The translations under genes were made by a program, and so were the position numbers. Positions 1 through 8,137 of a DNA stretch of 64,000 nucleotides are shown here, in pieces (the stretch's first letter is position 1; every line of letters begins with the position of its first letter). Origin of the DNA: Clostridium akagii DSM 12554 (GTDB taxonomy: Bacteria; Bacillota; Clostridia; Clostridiales; Clostridiaceae); contig NZ_JMLK01000006.1 of the NCBI RefSeq assembly GCF_000686725.1, positions 1-64,000 on the forward strand, given 5' to 3'. The notes below the pieces were generated by a model. It was given only the letters and a program-made list of their open reading frames with translations. It was not told the origin of the DNA and did no database searches.

Positions 1-2
1 TA

Positions 3-389
3 GCGGTGCCATTTGCAAAAATATCTGAGGCTGTAAAGGGATTGCCTAATTGGAAAAATAGAATTGTTATTGATGCTACAAATTCTCCTGAACCAGATTT
101 AGAAACACTGACATCCAGTGAGACGGTATCAAAAGCTCTACCTGGTGCAAGGATAATTAAGGCTTTTAGTTCACTATATGCACCATTTATAGACGGAGAA
201 GTTAACGGTGGCAAACGTGTTCTATTTTATGCTGGAGATGATCTAGAAGCAAAATCCATAGTTAAAGGATTATTCGAACAAATGGGATTTTATCCTGTTG
301 ATCTAGGATCTCTTGCAATTGGAGGCAAAATGATGCAATACGTCGGTGGACCACTTTCGGGAGAGCATTTTACACAAATTGAAGAGTAG
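3..389 (+). CDS. NADPH-dependent F420 reductase-like oxidoreductase (5' truncated by window edge)
   Basis: The frame is already open at the left edge, so this is the C-terminal part of a longer protein; the GTG at 6 is probably internal. The visible residues match the COG2085 family (NADP oxidoreductase, coenzyme F420-dependent type): a KIVIDATN-like strand after the Rossmann fold, a KAFSSLYAP segment, a mid-domain FYAGDD stretch and the family ending VDLGSLAIGG followed by GGPLSG. These proteins bind NADP(H) and reduce a flavin or deazaflavin-type partner in the cytoplasm; clostridia generally lack F420, so the real substrate is unknown. The Rossmann GxGxxG is upstream of the window. Confidence 0.8.
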   Translation, partial: AVPFAKISEAVKGLPNWKNRIVIDATNSPEPDLETLTSSETVSKALPGARIIKAFSSLYAPFIDGEVNGGKRVLFYAGDDLEAKSIVKGLFEQMGFYPVDLGSLAIGGKMMQYVGGPLSGEHFTQIEE

Positions 390-743
390 TATATCTATTA
401 AATTTAACTGTATCTAACATATTCCTTATAACATTATAATGAATTCGTGATAAATTAGGAATGGGGTAACATTAATGGACTATTGACAATTGTTAAAGTT
501 ACAAAAGCTGCACAACAAGGAGTTTATGTTTTTATAAAAGAAAATGAAAAAGAAAATATCAGTATAGGGGGACAACTACTATCTGATAAATAAGTATTGA
601 AATAAATTTAAACTATGAGGGGCACTCAACATAACAATAATAATTATCTTGAACGCCCCTTTTTATCTTAGCAGTATAATTTATTAAATATTTGGTGAAA
701 TATGTAGTCAATTTTAACACACATATACGAGAGGAGCATACTT
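390..743. other. Intergenic region with a peptide remnant
   Basis: No complete gene. A TTG-started frame of 36 codons (483-593, plus strand; QQGVYVF and GGQLLSDK are readable) has no good ribosome binding site and looks like the tail of a lost gene. A strong terminator follows at 618-665. The last 20 bases carry the GAGAGGAG ribosome binding site for the next gene. Confidence 0.4.
618..665 (+). terminator. Rho-independent terminator
   Basis: AGGGGC (618-623) pairs with GCCCCT (655-660), and an inner TCAA/TTGA pair extends the stem. A T-run follows directly. It closes the transcript of the F420-reductase-like gene or of the remnant frame before it. Confidence 0.75.
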
Positions 744-1139
744 ATGAACAAAACATTAGAATTTTTAAAAGAAAGTGTACCTTTTTATCTAGCAACTAAT
801 GAAGGCGATCAACCAAGGGTCAGACCATTTGGTGTTGTCTTAGAATATGAAGGAAAATTATACATTGCCACAGACAATACAAAAAAATGCTTTAAACAAA
901 TGATAGAAAACCCTAAAGTCGAAATTTCTTGTATGAACAAAACAGGACAATGGATTCGTGTTACTGGAGAAGTTGCAAATGATGATAGACGTGAAGTAAA
1001 AGAATTTGCACTTGAAACTATACCAAATTTAAAATCCAAGTATAACGTTGATGATGGAGTTTTTGCTGTTTTATACTTTACAAAAGGAACATCCACTATT
1101 TATTCTTATACTGATGAACCTGAAACATTCTCGCTATAA
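744..1139 (+). CDS. Pyridoxamine 5'-phosphate oxidase-family FMN-binding protein
   Basis: 131 residues, the usual length for small split-barrel flavoproteins of the pyridoxamine 5'-phosphate oxidase-like (NimA/COG3467-type) group. Supporting segments are the N-terminal LATNEGDQPRVRPFG strand pair, the LYIATDNTKK FMN-phosphate region and the WIRVTGEV strand. Such proteins bind FMN or F420-like cofactors and act on small molecules or nitro compounds; the substrate cannot be read from sequence. GAGAGGAG lies 8 bases upstream of the ATG. It is monocistronic, with a hairpin directly downstream. Confidence 0.85.
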   Translation: MNKTLEFLKESVPFYLATNEGDQPRVRPFGVVLEYEGKLYIATDNTKKCFKQMIENPKVEISCMNKTGQWIRVTGEVANDDRREVKEFALETIPNLKSKYNVDDGVFAVLYFTKGTSTIYSYTDEPETFSL

Positions 1140-1146
1140 TTCATAT

Positions 1147-1184
1147 AAAGTCAATACCACTTGTAATTCAGTGGTATTGACTTT
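1147..1184. terminator. Perfect 15-bp hairpin
   Basis: AAAGTCAATACCACT (1147-1161) and its exact complement (1170-1184) enclose an 8-base loop. There is no long T-run after it, so it may be a weak bidirectional terminator or an RNA-stabilising hairpin. Confidence 0.6.
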
Positions 1185-1401
1185 ACAATTAAGTTATTCC
1201 AATTTAGACCTTTACGCAGGGCAAATCGTTTTAACATCAAACTATAATTTCTATTTAAATTATGAAATGTATATAGATAGGCTGTATTAGTTTGTAAAAA
1301 TGGTGTTTAATGGTATTATTTTTCTAGTGATTAAGTCACAATTGTAATATATTATGTCTTATAGATAGTGTATAAATACTTACTTTATCTAAATATAAAA
1401 C

Positions 1402-1441
1402 TCCCTTGAAATATTAAATTTAATTAGAATATTTCAAGGGA
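1402..1441 (-). terminator. Terminator of the minus-strand flavoprotein gene
   Basis: TCCCTTGAAATATT (1402-1415) and its complement (1428-1441) form a 14-bp stem. On the minus strand it is followed by a GTTTTAT tract and sits just beyond the 1464-2117 gene. The rest of 1140-1463 holds no gene I can support. Confidence 0.7.
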
Positions 1442-1463
1442 ACTATTCACTTAGTTAGTTATA

Positions 1464-2117
1464 TTATTTTATTAAATTTGCACCTAATTCAAATGATTTT
1501 TGACAATCTAAAGGAAATTGTATTTTTCTATGTTCTGCTTTTGCTTCTTCAGAATAGGCACTAGATTCATACTTTGAGTAATCATCAAATTGGTAAGTAT
1601 CATTTGAATACATAACTAATGGTTTTGTAAATATACCTTCAATAGTAGATTCAATTTTATTAAAGGCTGTTGGATAACCAACTTGTTCCATAAGATTTTC
1701 TGGAACATTCATTGTATAAATGAATGCTGTTGGCATCTTCTTTGGTGCAATTGTAGAATAGTTCTCATCATACACTAAATAAGGAAACGATAGTCTTTCT
1801 AAAAATGCCAATAATTGAGCTGTTATATTACTAAAATATATTGGAGAACCAAAAATAAGCCCATCAGCTTGCGATACCTTTTCTAAAACTTCGTAGATAT
1901 CGTCCTTTATAGCACATTTTCCATAACTTTTACTTCCAAGTCTTTTGCAAGCAAAGCAACTTTTACATCCAGTATAGTTTAAATCATATAAATTAATTAT
2001 TTCAGTTTCAACTTCTTTATCTTTTGCAGCTTCTTTTACTCCATCTAAAGCTTTTTGAAGTAATGTAGCTGTATTTTTATTTTTTCTTGGACTTCCATTA
2101 ATAGCATAAACTTTCAT
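1464..2117 (-). CDS. Iron-sulfur flavoprotein (NADPH-dependent FMN reductase family)
   Basis: 217 residues with a flavodoxin fold. The N-terminal GSPRKNKNTATLL is the FMN phosphate loop. CKSCFAC plus a further Cys in YGKCAIKDD resembles the compact cysteine motif of archaeal/clostridial Isf proteins, which can hold a [4Fe-4S] cluster. LIFGSPIYFSN is the second FMN-contacting loop. It probably shuttles electrons from ferredoxin or NADPH to quinones, nitro compounds or oxygen species. It is transcribed divergently from an HxlR regulator, the usual arrangement for thiol- or quinone-inducible oxidoreductases. A second divergent HxlR/flavoprotein pair lies at 54.6-55.7 kb. Confidence 0.85.
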   Translation of the reverse strand: MKVYAINGSPRKNKNTATLLQKALDGVKEAAKDKEVETEIINLYDLNYTGCKSCFACKRLGSKSYGKCAIKDDIYEVLEKVSQADGLIFGSPIYFSNITAQLLAFLERLSFPYLVYDENYSTIAPKKMPTAFIYTMNVPENLMEQVGYPTAFNKIESTIEGIFTKPLVMYSNDTYQFDDYSKYESSAYSEEAKAEHRKIQFPLDCQKSFELGANLIK

Positions 2118-2271
2118 AGTAATACTCCTCTTATTTTTTTATTTTCTCATTTATTTTTTTATTTTTCTTTTATGCTATAATTATATATCATAAAGTCATA
2201 AATACATAAGTACGCAGTTTTTTCTGTGTTAGTATAAAAAATATACTATTGAATTTAAAGGAGTTGTAATT
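2118..2271. promoter_or_regulatory. Divergent promoter region between flavoprotein and HxlR genes
   Basis: 154 bp separates the two starts. It contains TATAATTATATATCATAAAG-like promoter elements and repeated CATAA/CATAAG words near 2189-2212, the likely HxlR binding area. A ribosome binding site (AAAGGAG, about 2257) precedes the HxlR start. Confidence 0.5.
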
Positions 2272-2658
2272 ATGAATGATGATTTGGATTGTAATGTAGA
2301 ATTACCTAGTGACTCTATAAATGAGAACTATAATACAAGATGTCCCCTTATATATGCATTAGAGATTATTGGACAAAAGTGGAAGTTGCCTATTATGTGG
2401 TACTTATTTGATAATGACTTCACTAGATATAATGAATTAAAACGAAAAGTTAAAGGTATTACTAATATGATGCTTACAAAATCTTTAAAAGAATTGGCAG
2501 AGCATAATCTTATCGTTAGAATCCAATACGAAGCAATTCCTCCTAAAGTTGAATACTCTTTAACAGAAAGAGGTAAAGAACTACTTCCTGCATTGAATGA
2601 ATTGTCTAAATGGGGTGAAGAACAACTTAAACTTGATAAGTCGAAATCAAATTTTTAA
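2272..2658 (+). CDS. HxlR-family winged-helix transcriptional regulator
   Basis: 128 residues. A conserved N-terminal Cys (RCPLIYALEIIG) is followed by KWKLPIMWYL, the F(T)RYNEL helix, the recognition region with MLTKSLKELAEHNLI and the wing PPKVEYSLTERGKEL, all typical of HxlR/MarR-like regulators. In relatives such as YodB, CatR and HypR the N-terminal Cys senses quinones or disulfide stress; this one keeps it. Its divergent position relative to the iron-sulfur flavoprotein suggests it represses that gene and itself. The N-terminal extension of about 20 acidic residues before the conserved Cys is slightly longer than usual. Confidence 0.88.
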   Translation: MNDDLDCNVELPSDSINENYNTRCPLIYALEIIGQKWKLPIMWYLFDNDFTRYNELKRKVKGITNMMLTKSLKELAEHNLIVRIQYEAIPPKVEYSLTERGKELLPALNELSKWGEEQLKLDKSKSNF

Positions 2659-3040
2659 ATGATCCCTATTTACTTTCATACGCAATCTTCTCATTAGACG
2701 AAACAACAAACTAAATGAAAGAATGAACCGTAATTTCCCAATATTGAATTATGAAAGTAAAAAAAAATATGAACTGGAGGATACTTAATGAGAATAGATT
2801 GGCAAAGTTTTAGTCTAAGGGTTATTACAACAGCTTTATTTATTATATAGTAGTACGATAATATCATAGAAAAAGCAAGAGAGTAACATTCAGAAATGGG
2901 TGTTCTTTTTTATATCTTAAATTAGTTATGCACAGCATATTGTAGATACTGTGAATAACTAATACAACATATTGTAAAACTTGTTTTGGTGTGACGGGCG
3001 GTGTGTAAATAACCTAATATCAAAATAAGGAGAAGTGTAA
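2659..3040. other. Intergenic region: leader-like peptide, hairpin and 16S-like scrap
   Basis: Contains a 20-codon frame at 2788-2850 with a good GGAGG site (hydrophobic end, TTALFII), a weak hairpin around 2889-2913 (ACATTC/GGTGTT followed by T-run) that recurs near 10.6 kb, and a 21-base antisense 16S rRNA match at 2987-3007. No larger gene is present. Confidence 0.5.
2987..3007 (-). other. 21-nt antisense match to the universal 3' region of 16S rRNA
   Basis: The minus strand reads TACACACCGCCCGTCACACC followed by A, identical to the near-universal decoding-site segment of 16S rRNA (E. coli about 1388-1410). It is strikingly GC-rich for this locus. Flanking bases do not continue the rRNA match, so this is a fragment and not an rRNA gene. 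Confidence 0.7.
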
Positions 3041-3940
3041 ATGATAAAAATGTTGAGTTTATTTAGTGGAATTGGTGCTTTTGAGAAGGCACTAGAAAAT
3101 CTAAAAGTAGATTATCAATTGGTGAATTACTGTGAAATTGATAAATTTGCAAGTTATGCATATTCAGTAATGCATGGAATATCTTAAGAGTACAATCTAG
3201 GTGATATTACAAAAGTTGATATTATTAGAAATAAGATGCCAAAGTATGTTATCTGGGAAAATGTAAAGGCAGTAACATGTAAGAAGCATAAACATAATTT
3301 CGATAAGTATTTAAATACATTAGAGGAGTTAGGTTACCGTAATTATTGGAAAGTATTGAATAGTAAAGATTATGGAGTACCTCAGCATAGAGAAAGGGTT
3401 TTTGTAGTGTCTATAAGAAAAGACATTTGCAAAGATTCTTTTAAGTTTATAAAAAGAAAAATATACAGAACCTCAACTATGAAAGATATTTTAGAGGATG
3501 GTGGAGTTAATGAAAAATACTACTTAAAAGACAATTATTCAAAGGAGTTGGAGAGACATTTTGAAATGGACCTTAATAAAAGAGATACTAATAAAACAAC
3601 TGGCATATTTAAGCTTGGAGAAATTCAAAATCCTAAATGCTTTATGATGAATAATAGAGTATTTTCAAAAGATAGCGTAAGTCCAACATTAACAACGTCA
3701 AGTTATAATGCCCCTAAAATAGTAGAATGTAGGATAAGAAAATTAACACCTTTAGAGTTCTGGAGACTAATGGGGTTTGGTGATGATTACCTAAAGGTTA
3801 GAGCGATTTTAAGAGAAAAATTCTACAAAGGTAGGGATGAAGCAGACAGTCAACTGTACAAGATGGCTGGTAACAGTATTGTGGTTAATGTGTCAGAAGG
3901 TATACTAAGTGAATTATTTGCAATGAGTATTCAATATTGA
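3041..3940 (+). pseudogene. DNA (cytosine-5)-methyltransferase, disrupted
   Basis: The frame opens with an ATG behind AAGGAG and reads methyltransferase motif I (LSLFSGIGAFEKAL), then meets an in-frame TAA at 3185-3187. The same frame continues through GDITKVDI, jumps to PKYVIWENV (motif VI, ENV), DYGVPQHRERVFVV (motif VIII, QxRxR) and ends with motifs IX/X (LTPLEFWRLMGFGDDY, KMAGNSIVV). The stretch that should carry the catalytic Pro-Cys loop (motif IV) is missing between about 3230 and 3236. The gene therefore has a nonsense codon and a catalytic deletion and cannot make an active enzyme. The type is common in Clostridium prophages and orphan modification genes. Confidence 0.88.
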
Positions 3941-4065
3941 CATAGTATTGTCATAAATAAAGATTAGTATATAAATATAGAGATTACCCCTCTTATATAG
4001 GCATTTGGTTAACTCCAAGTGCTATTTTTATGTGATAAATAGAATTATAGATAAAGACAGTAACT
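3932..4065 (+). repeat. Three-copy 3' tail element, copy 1 (contains terminator)
   Basis: Sequence from the end of the methyltransferase frame is repeated at 10831-10965 and 44806-44923. Shared landmarks in order: a TGACATAGT/TTGTCA dyad, TTAGTATATAA, ATAGAGATTACCCC, and a terminator stem GCATTTGG (4001-4008)/CCAAGTGC (4015-4022) followed by TATTTTT. Copies 1 and 2 extend further (AATAGAATTATAGATAAAG). Confidence 0.8.
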
Positions 4066-4371
4066 CAATTGTGACTTTTTATCATTAGGATTGGTGCTTA
4101 TATAATGTAAATATTTAAATATAGCTTGTCTCTTTTGAGTAACAGCCTTCCAACTACTATTGCTTTTATTAGTTACTGTCATGGTTAAATACAATCTTGA
4201 TATTGCATTTGCTGAATTTTCATCCTTATTTTCCACGTTAGCATAAGAAGTAAATGGTAATATATACATTGCTGTATGTAAGTTAGAATATATATTTATA
4301 AAATAAGAATTTTTACTTTCTTTATCTATTTTATCGTAGTTCACTCCAAAACAAGAATCAGCTTCATCCAA
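4045..4371 (-). pseudogene. Unrecognised protein fragment
   Basis: 108 readable codons from a TTG, without a ribosome binding site. The same frame is open upstream to about 4476 with no ATG, so the N terminus appears to be lost or decayed. The protein is rich in Asn, Tyr and Ser and has no motif I recognise. Its 3' end overlaps the tail repeat of the methyltransferase. A remnant of phage or accessory origin is the likeliest explanation. Confidence 0.4.
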
Positions 4372-4524
4372 ACAATGTATAAATGTTTCATTTGCGATTT
4401 GTTTTTTGTGATTTTGACTAAGAAAACCATAAGTTTCAAAAAGGAGGCCGATACGAAAATTACAACATATTTATGCTCGAATATCATTTATTATTAATGG
4501 GTAGTAATTACATCTTATTTATTG

Positions 4525-4564
4525 TTTCCTTTCTTTCTTTACAACTATAAAGAAAGAAAGGAAA
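4525..4564. repeat. Perfect 16-bp inverted repeat (pyrimidine/purine arms)
   Basis: TTTCCTTTCTTTCTTT (4525-4540) and its exact complement (4549-4564) surround an 8-base loop. One arm is all pyrimidine and the other all purine. On the minus strand the hairpin is followed by an ACAATAAATAAG tract, not a clean T-run. Confidence 0.7.
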
Positions 4565-4640
4565 TAAATCTCTTATATTCAAAATAGATAAATATAAAAT
4601 ATATGTAAAAACTTAGAGCAAAATATTGGCCGAGTTTCAA

Positions 4641-4802
4641 ATGAAGCATAAATATCTTAATGATAAGCTTGAATTGGAAATGAAAGATATTCCTGATATG
4701 TTCAAACCACTTAACTATCTTCCGCTTGTACTTCGTAAAAAAATAATGAAATCAATTCCAAAGTTTTTAAAGTTAAAAAAAATTCCTCTTTCCTCCTGGT
4801 GA
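4641..4802 (+). pseudogene. Short frame, probable C-terminal remnant
   Basis: 53 codons from ATG without a ribosome binding site, and in-frame coding extends upstream without a start. Readable are DMFKPLNYLPLVLRKKIM and a basic tail. Base composition is less AT-rich than the surroundings, like the SDR gene downstream. I do not recognise the family. Confidence 0.35.
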
Positions 4803-4941
4803 CGCCAACTCTCATTAGGTTCAATATAATATTTTTTATATCGTATGCCTTTAATAATATGACACACAGCTGTCAAGTTACTATGGTTATAATAAACACA
4901 TGGTTTAAATAAATTTTTTATAGTAGCAGGAGGCCGACAAA

Positions 4942-5793
4942 ATGGACAAAAAGAATATTATTGTAAATAATAACGAAAATATTAATGGGACAATGGATAT
5001 ACCATCCTATAACCAATTCAACGCAAAAGAATTTGTAGGTAAGCGAATCTTAGTCACAGGTGGGACTAAGGGAATTGGCGAGGCTGTCGCTAAGCGTCTT
5101 AAGAGTTCTGGAGCAACAGTAATAACTACTGCTAGGTCAATTCCATCTGATAGCAACGTATCAGACCTATTCATCCAAGCTGATGTCAGTACACCAGAGG
5201 GTGTGAATAGTGTTGTTAAACAAGTAATTGAGTCTTTCGGTGGTGTAGATATATTGATTAACACTGTTGGTGGATCGTCAGCTCCAGTAGGAGGTGCTCT
5301 TCTTCAGAGTGATGATGACTGGCAAAACACCTTCAATGCCAATTTATTTTCTGCTGTCCGCCTTGATAGAGGATTATTACCATCTATGCAGGAACAAGGA
5401 TTTGGTGTCATTATCCATATTACATCAATTCAAAGACGTCTCCCTGGTAGTATGACTATGCCGTACTCAGCGGCGAAGGCTGCTTTAACAAATTACAGTA
5501 AGGGTCTCGCAAATCAAATGGCATCATATGGAATACGTGTAAATACAGTCGCACATGGATTCACAGAAACAAAAGCCGCTGAAAGACTTATTGAAAGAAT
5601 GGCTAAGAATTCAGATACTGATTACCAAGGTGCCAGGCAGGAATTGATGGATTCACTGGGAGGTATTCCACTTGGACGTCCAGCTCGCCCAGAAGAAGTA
5701 GCTGAACTCGTGGCCTTTTTGGTTTCAGACCGAGCTTCATATATTACTGGCAGTGAGCATGTTATTGACGGTGGAACCCTTCGTTCAGTCTAG
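4942..5793 (+). CDS. Short-chain dehydrogenase/reductase (SDR)
   Basis: 283 residues. After a 35-residue N-terminal extension the classical SDR plan is complete: cofactor loop TGGTKGIG (39-46), NTVGG (about 107-111), catalytic Ser162 (HITS), Tyr175 and Lys179 in YSAAK, and the C-terminal RPARPEEVAELVAFLVSD / YITGSEHVIDGG signature. It uses NAD(P)H to reduce or oxidise a hydroxyl/keto group; the substrate is not inferable. AGGAGG lies 10 bases before the ATG. The ferredoxin-nitroreductase gene starts 28 bp downstream, so the two are probably co-transcribed. Codon use looks less AT-biased than that of neighbours, suggesting recent transfer. Confidence 0.9.
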   Translation: MDKKNIIVNNNENINGTMDIPSYNQFNAKEFVGKRILVTGGTKGIGEAVAKRLKSSGATVITTARSIPSDSNVSDLFIQADVSTPEGVNSVVKQVIESFGGVDILINTVGGSSAPVGGALLQSDDDWQNTFNANLFSAVRLDRGLLPSMQEQGFGVIIHITSIQRRLPGSMTMPYSAAKAALTNYSKGLANQMASYGIRVNTVAHGFTETKAAERLIERMAKNSDTDYQGARQELMDSLGGIPLGRPARPEEVAELVAFLVSDRASYITGSEHVIDGGTLRSV

Positions 5794-5821
5794 TGATTTA
5801 ATAAAGAAAGGTGATATAAAT

Positions 5822-6634
5822 ATGAACTTCATTCAAGTAGATAAAGAAAAATGTACTCAGTGTGGTCTTTGCGTAAATGTATGCCGAGGAGCTTTAGGTA
5901 TAGGTACATATGGACCAGAAGTTATAAAACAACAATGCATTAGCTGTGGACACTGTGTAGCCGCATGTCCTAATGGAGCACTAGATAATCTGAATTCACC
6001 ATTAAAAAATCAAGTACTACTTAAAAAAAACCTGAATTTAAATGCAGATTCAGCGGCTCAATTTTTACGATCAAGGCGGTCAATACGTTCTTATAAGAAG
6101 ATTGCTGTACCTCGTGAAAAGATAAGTAAACTTCTTGACATTGCCCGCTTTGCTCCAAGTGCATGCAACTTACAAGGAGTGTCTTATCACGTAATAGATA
6201 ACCCTAATACACTTAAAAAAATTACTGAGATCACAATCGAATGGGCCGAGGAAAAATATAAAGATGACACTTCAACATTGGCATCCAGTATTAAAACACA
6301 GGTAGATAATTACCACAAATATGGCATAGATGTTGTTTTGAGATCTGCGCCATGTCTTATTGTAGCCATAACCGATAGCAGCATGATGTCTATTGGTAGA
6401 GATGACACTCATTTCGCTCTTGCCTATGCTCAGCTCTATGCACCCACTATTGAACTTGGAACTTGTTGGGCTGGATTTTTTGAGAATTGTGCTACATCAT
6501 GTTATCAACCACTTCAACGTATTTTAAATTTGCCACAAAATATGAGCGTTACCGGTGGACTAATGGTGGGATTTCCTAAATATACTTTTAAACGGCTTGT
6601 AGATAGAAATCCGCTACAAATAACTTGGGAATAG
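5822..6634 (+). CDS. Nitroreductase with N-terminal 2x[4Fe-4S] ferredoxin domain
   Basis: 270 residues from the ATG preceded by AAAGGTGAT; the frame is open further upstream but overlaps the SDR gene. Two ferredoxin motifs are intact: Cys11, 14, 17, 21 and Cys39, 42, 45, 49. The nitroreductase domain begins near residue 82 with SRRSIRSYKK and continues with FAPSACNLQGV (FMN contact) and the FALAYAQLYAPTIELGTCWAGFF helix. This fusion is common in Clostridium, where electrons from reduced ferredoxin are passed to FMN and then to nitro or ene substrates. It likely forms a two-gene operon with the SDR. Confidence 0.92.
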   Translation: MNFIQVDKEKCTQCGLCVNVCRGALGIGTYGPEVIKQQCISCGHCVAACPNGALDNLNSPLKNQVLLKKNLNLNADSAAQFLRSRRSIRSYKKIAVPREKISKLLDIARFAPSACNLQGVSYHVIDNPNTLKKITEITIEWAEEKYKDDTSTLASSIKTQVDNYHKYGIDVVLRSAPCLIVAITDSSMMSIGRDDTHFALAYAQLYAPTIELGTCWAGFFENCATSCYQPLQRILNLPQNMSVTGGLMVGFPKYTFKRLVDRNPLQITWE

Positions 6635-6712
6635 ATTTGCTTTAAATGATTAATATAGCTAGCTAATGTAGCTGATATACCTTAAGTTATTAGAATATAA
6701 GACTGCAATGTA

Positions 6713-6748
6713 AATGAAATCTTAGCATACTATTGTGAAGATTTCATT
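6713..6748. promoter_or_regulatory. 11-bp inverted repeat before the WYL regulator
   Basis: AATGAAATCTT (6713-6723) and its complement (6738-6748) flank 14 bases. TATAAT at 6750-6755 directly follows and a GAGGTGAT ribosome binding site sits 4 bases before the ATG. It could terminate the upstream operon or be an operator. Confidence 0.45.
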
Positions 6749-6772
6749 GTATAATGATCTCGAGGTGATTAT

Positions 6773-7678
6773 ATGCAAATAAATAGATTATTTGAAATTG
6801 TATATATCTTGCTTGATAAACAGATAGTAACCGCTAAAGAGCTAGCAAGACATTTTGAAGTATCATCAAGAACAATATATAGAGATGTTGATACTTTAAG
6901 TTCAGCAGGAATACCAATATATGCAACCCAAGGGAAAAATGGGGGAATCACACTTTTAGATAATTTTGTGTTAAATAAATCAGTGCTTTCTGAAGATGAA
7001 CAAAATGAGATATTGATTGCTCTTCAAAGTTTGACGGCAACAGGGTATCCAATTATTGATATAACACTTTCAAAATTAAGCAGCTTCTTTAAAAAAGAAA
7101 ATTATAATTGGATTGAAGTTGACTTCTCAAGCTGGGGTAGCAATGAACATGTAAAGGAAAAATTTGAGATACTAAAAAATGCTATTATAAATAATAAAAT
7201 AATTACATTTGAATATTACAACTCAAAAGGCGAAAAAACTAATAGAAAAATTGAACCCATAAAACTGAGATTTAAAGCTAAATCATGGTATCTAAAAGGT
7301 TTTTGTTTAACAAAAAATGAAGATAGGACTTTTAAGATTACTCGTATGTTTGATGTTAAGCTAACTGAAGAACTTTACACTAAAAAGCACTTAGATGAAG
7401 AACTAATTGAACCTGAAAAGAATGAAGTGGATAATTTAATTAATCTTAAATTAAGGTTTTCATCAAGTGTGGCATATAGAATATATGATGAATTTGATAA
7501 AGAAGCTATTATTAAAAATAAAGACGGTTCTTTCAATGTGGATGCTTCTTTACCAAGAGGAGTTTGGATATATGATTACATTCTTTCGTTTGGTACGACA
7601 ATTGAAGTCTTAGAACCTATTAAAGTGAGAGAAGTAATTAAATCAAAGTTAGAAGATATAATAAATAAATATAAGTAG
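6773..7678 (+). CDS. YafY-type HTH/WYL-domain transcriptional regulator
   Basis: 301 residues. An N-terminal winged helix (ELARHFEVSSRTIYRDVDTLSSAGIPI, about 20-48) is followed by a WYL domain containing the eponymous Trp-Tyr-Leu in KAKSWYLKGFC (about 166-176), and a C-terminal WCX-like segment. WYL regulators respond to small ligands or nucleic acid signals and often control stress or flavin-related genes. GAGGTGAT gives a clear start. It is transcribed alone; the preceding inverted repeat may be its binding site. Confidence 0.9.
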   Translation: MQINRLFEIVYILLDKQIVTAKELARHFEVSSRTIYRDVDTLSSAGIPIYATQGKNGGITLLDNFVLNKSVLSEDEQNEILIALQSLTATGYPIIDITLSKLSSFFKKENYNWIEVDFSSWGSNEHVKEKFEILKNAIINNKIITFEYYNSKGEKTNRKIEPIKLRFKAKSWYLKGFCLTKNEDRTFKITRMFDVKLTEELYTKKHLDEELIEPEKNEVDNLINLKLRFSSSVAYRIYDEFDKEAIIKNKDGSFNVDASLPRGVWIYDYILSFGTTIEVLEPIKVREVIKSKLEDIINKYK

Positions 7679-7771
7679 ATGATTATAATATGACATACTG
7701 GTATCAGGTTTTGATTGCTATAATTGATATGTAGTTAAAATTTAGATATAACCTAATAAGGAGATGATAAC

Positions 7772-8137
7772 ATGTATACAAAATTACCAAAGATTATTGA
7801 TGATTTTATTAAGGCAAGTAATGAACATAACAGTGATGCATATATTGCTTGTTTCATAGAAAATGCAGTTGTACAAGATGAAGGAAAAGATATAAATGGT
7901 ATTAAGGCTATAAAAGAATGGAATGAATGGTTAAGTAAAGAATATAAAGTGAAACTAGATGCTATAAAATTAGTAGACAGAAACGAGGAAAAGTTACTTA
8001 CTGCATCAGTGTCTGGTGATTTCGAAGGAAGTCCAGTAAATTTAGACTATCATTTTACGATAAGTAATGATAAAATCACGGCTTTAAAAATCTTATTAAC
8101 TCCCGCATTCTTAGCGAAGGTTGGTATTTTCTTTTGA
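7772..8137 (+). CDS. NTF2/SnoaL-like protein with replaced C terminus
   Basis: 121 residues starting behind AAGGAGATG. The first 105 or so follow the SnoaL-like polyketide-cyclase/NTF2 fold (FIKASNEHNSDAYIACF, DEGKDINGIKAIKEW, LDYHFTISNDKITAL). The last 12 codons (8101-8137) are read through the antisense strand of an IS630 transposase scrap, so the native end has been lost and a short hydrophobic tail substituted. Family members bind small hydrophobic ligands or act as enzymes; the specific role is unknown. Confidence 0.75.
   Translation: MYTKLPKIIDDFIKASNEHNSDAYIACFIENAVVQDEGKDINGIKAIKEWNEWLSKEYKVKLDAIKLVDRNEEKLLTASVSGDFEGSPVNLDYHFTISNDKITALKILLTPAFLAKVGIFF

Larger units (their letters stand above)
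4372..4941. other. Decayed region upstream of the SDR operon
   Basis: Holds the 16-bp hairpin at 4525-4564, the short frame at 4641-4802 and about 140 bp of promoter DNA before the SDR gene. TTATAATAAACA near 4888-4899 is a possible -10 region. No complete gene is visible. Confidence 0.4.

Noticed and set aside
809-1096. 95-codon minus-strand frame inside the FMN-binding protein gene
   Set aside because: Shadow of a well-supported plus-strand gene; no ribosome binding site or recognisable product.
1048-1290. 80-codon plus-strand frame overlapping the gene end and hairpin
   Set aside because: Overlaps a real gene in another frame, runs through a hairpin and has no start signal.
2987-3007. 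Partial 16S rRNA gene
   Set aside because: Only 21 bases match and the flanks do not continue; reported as a fragment, not an rRNA gene.
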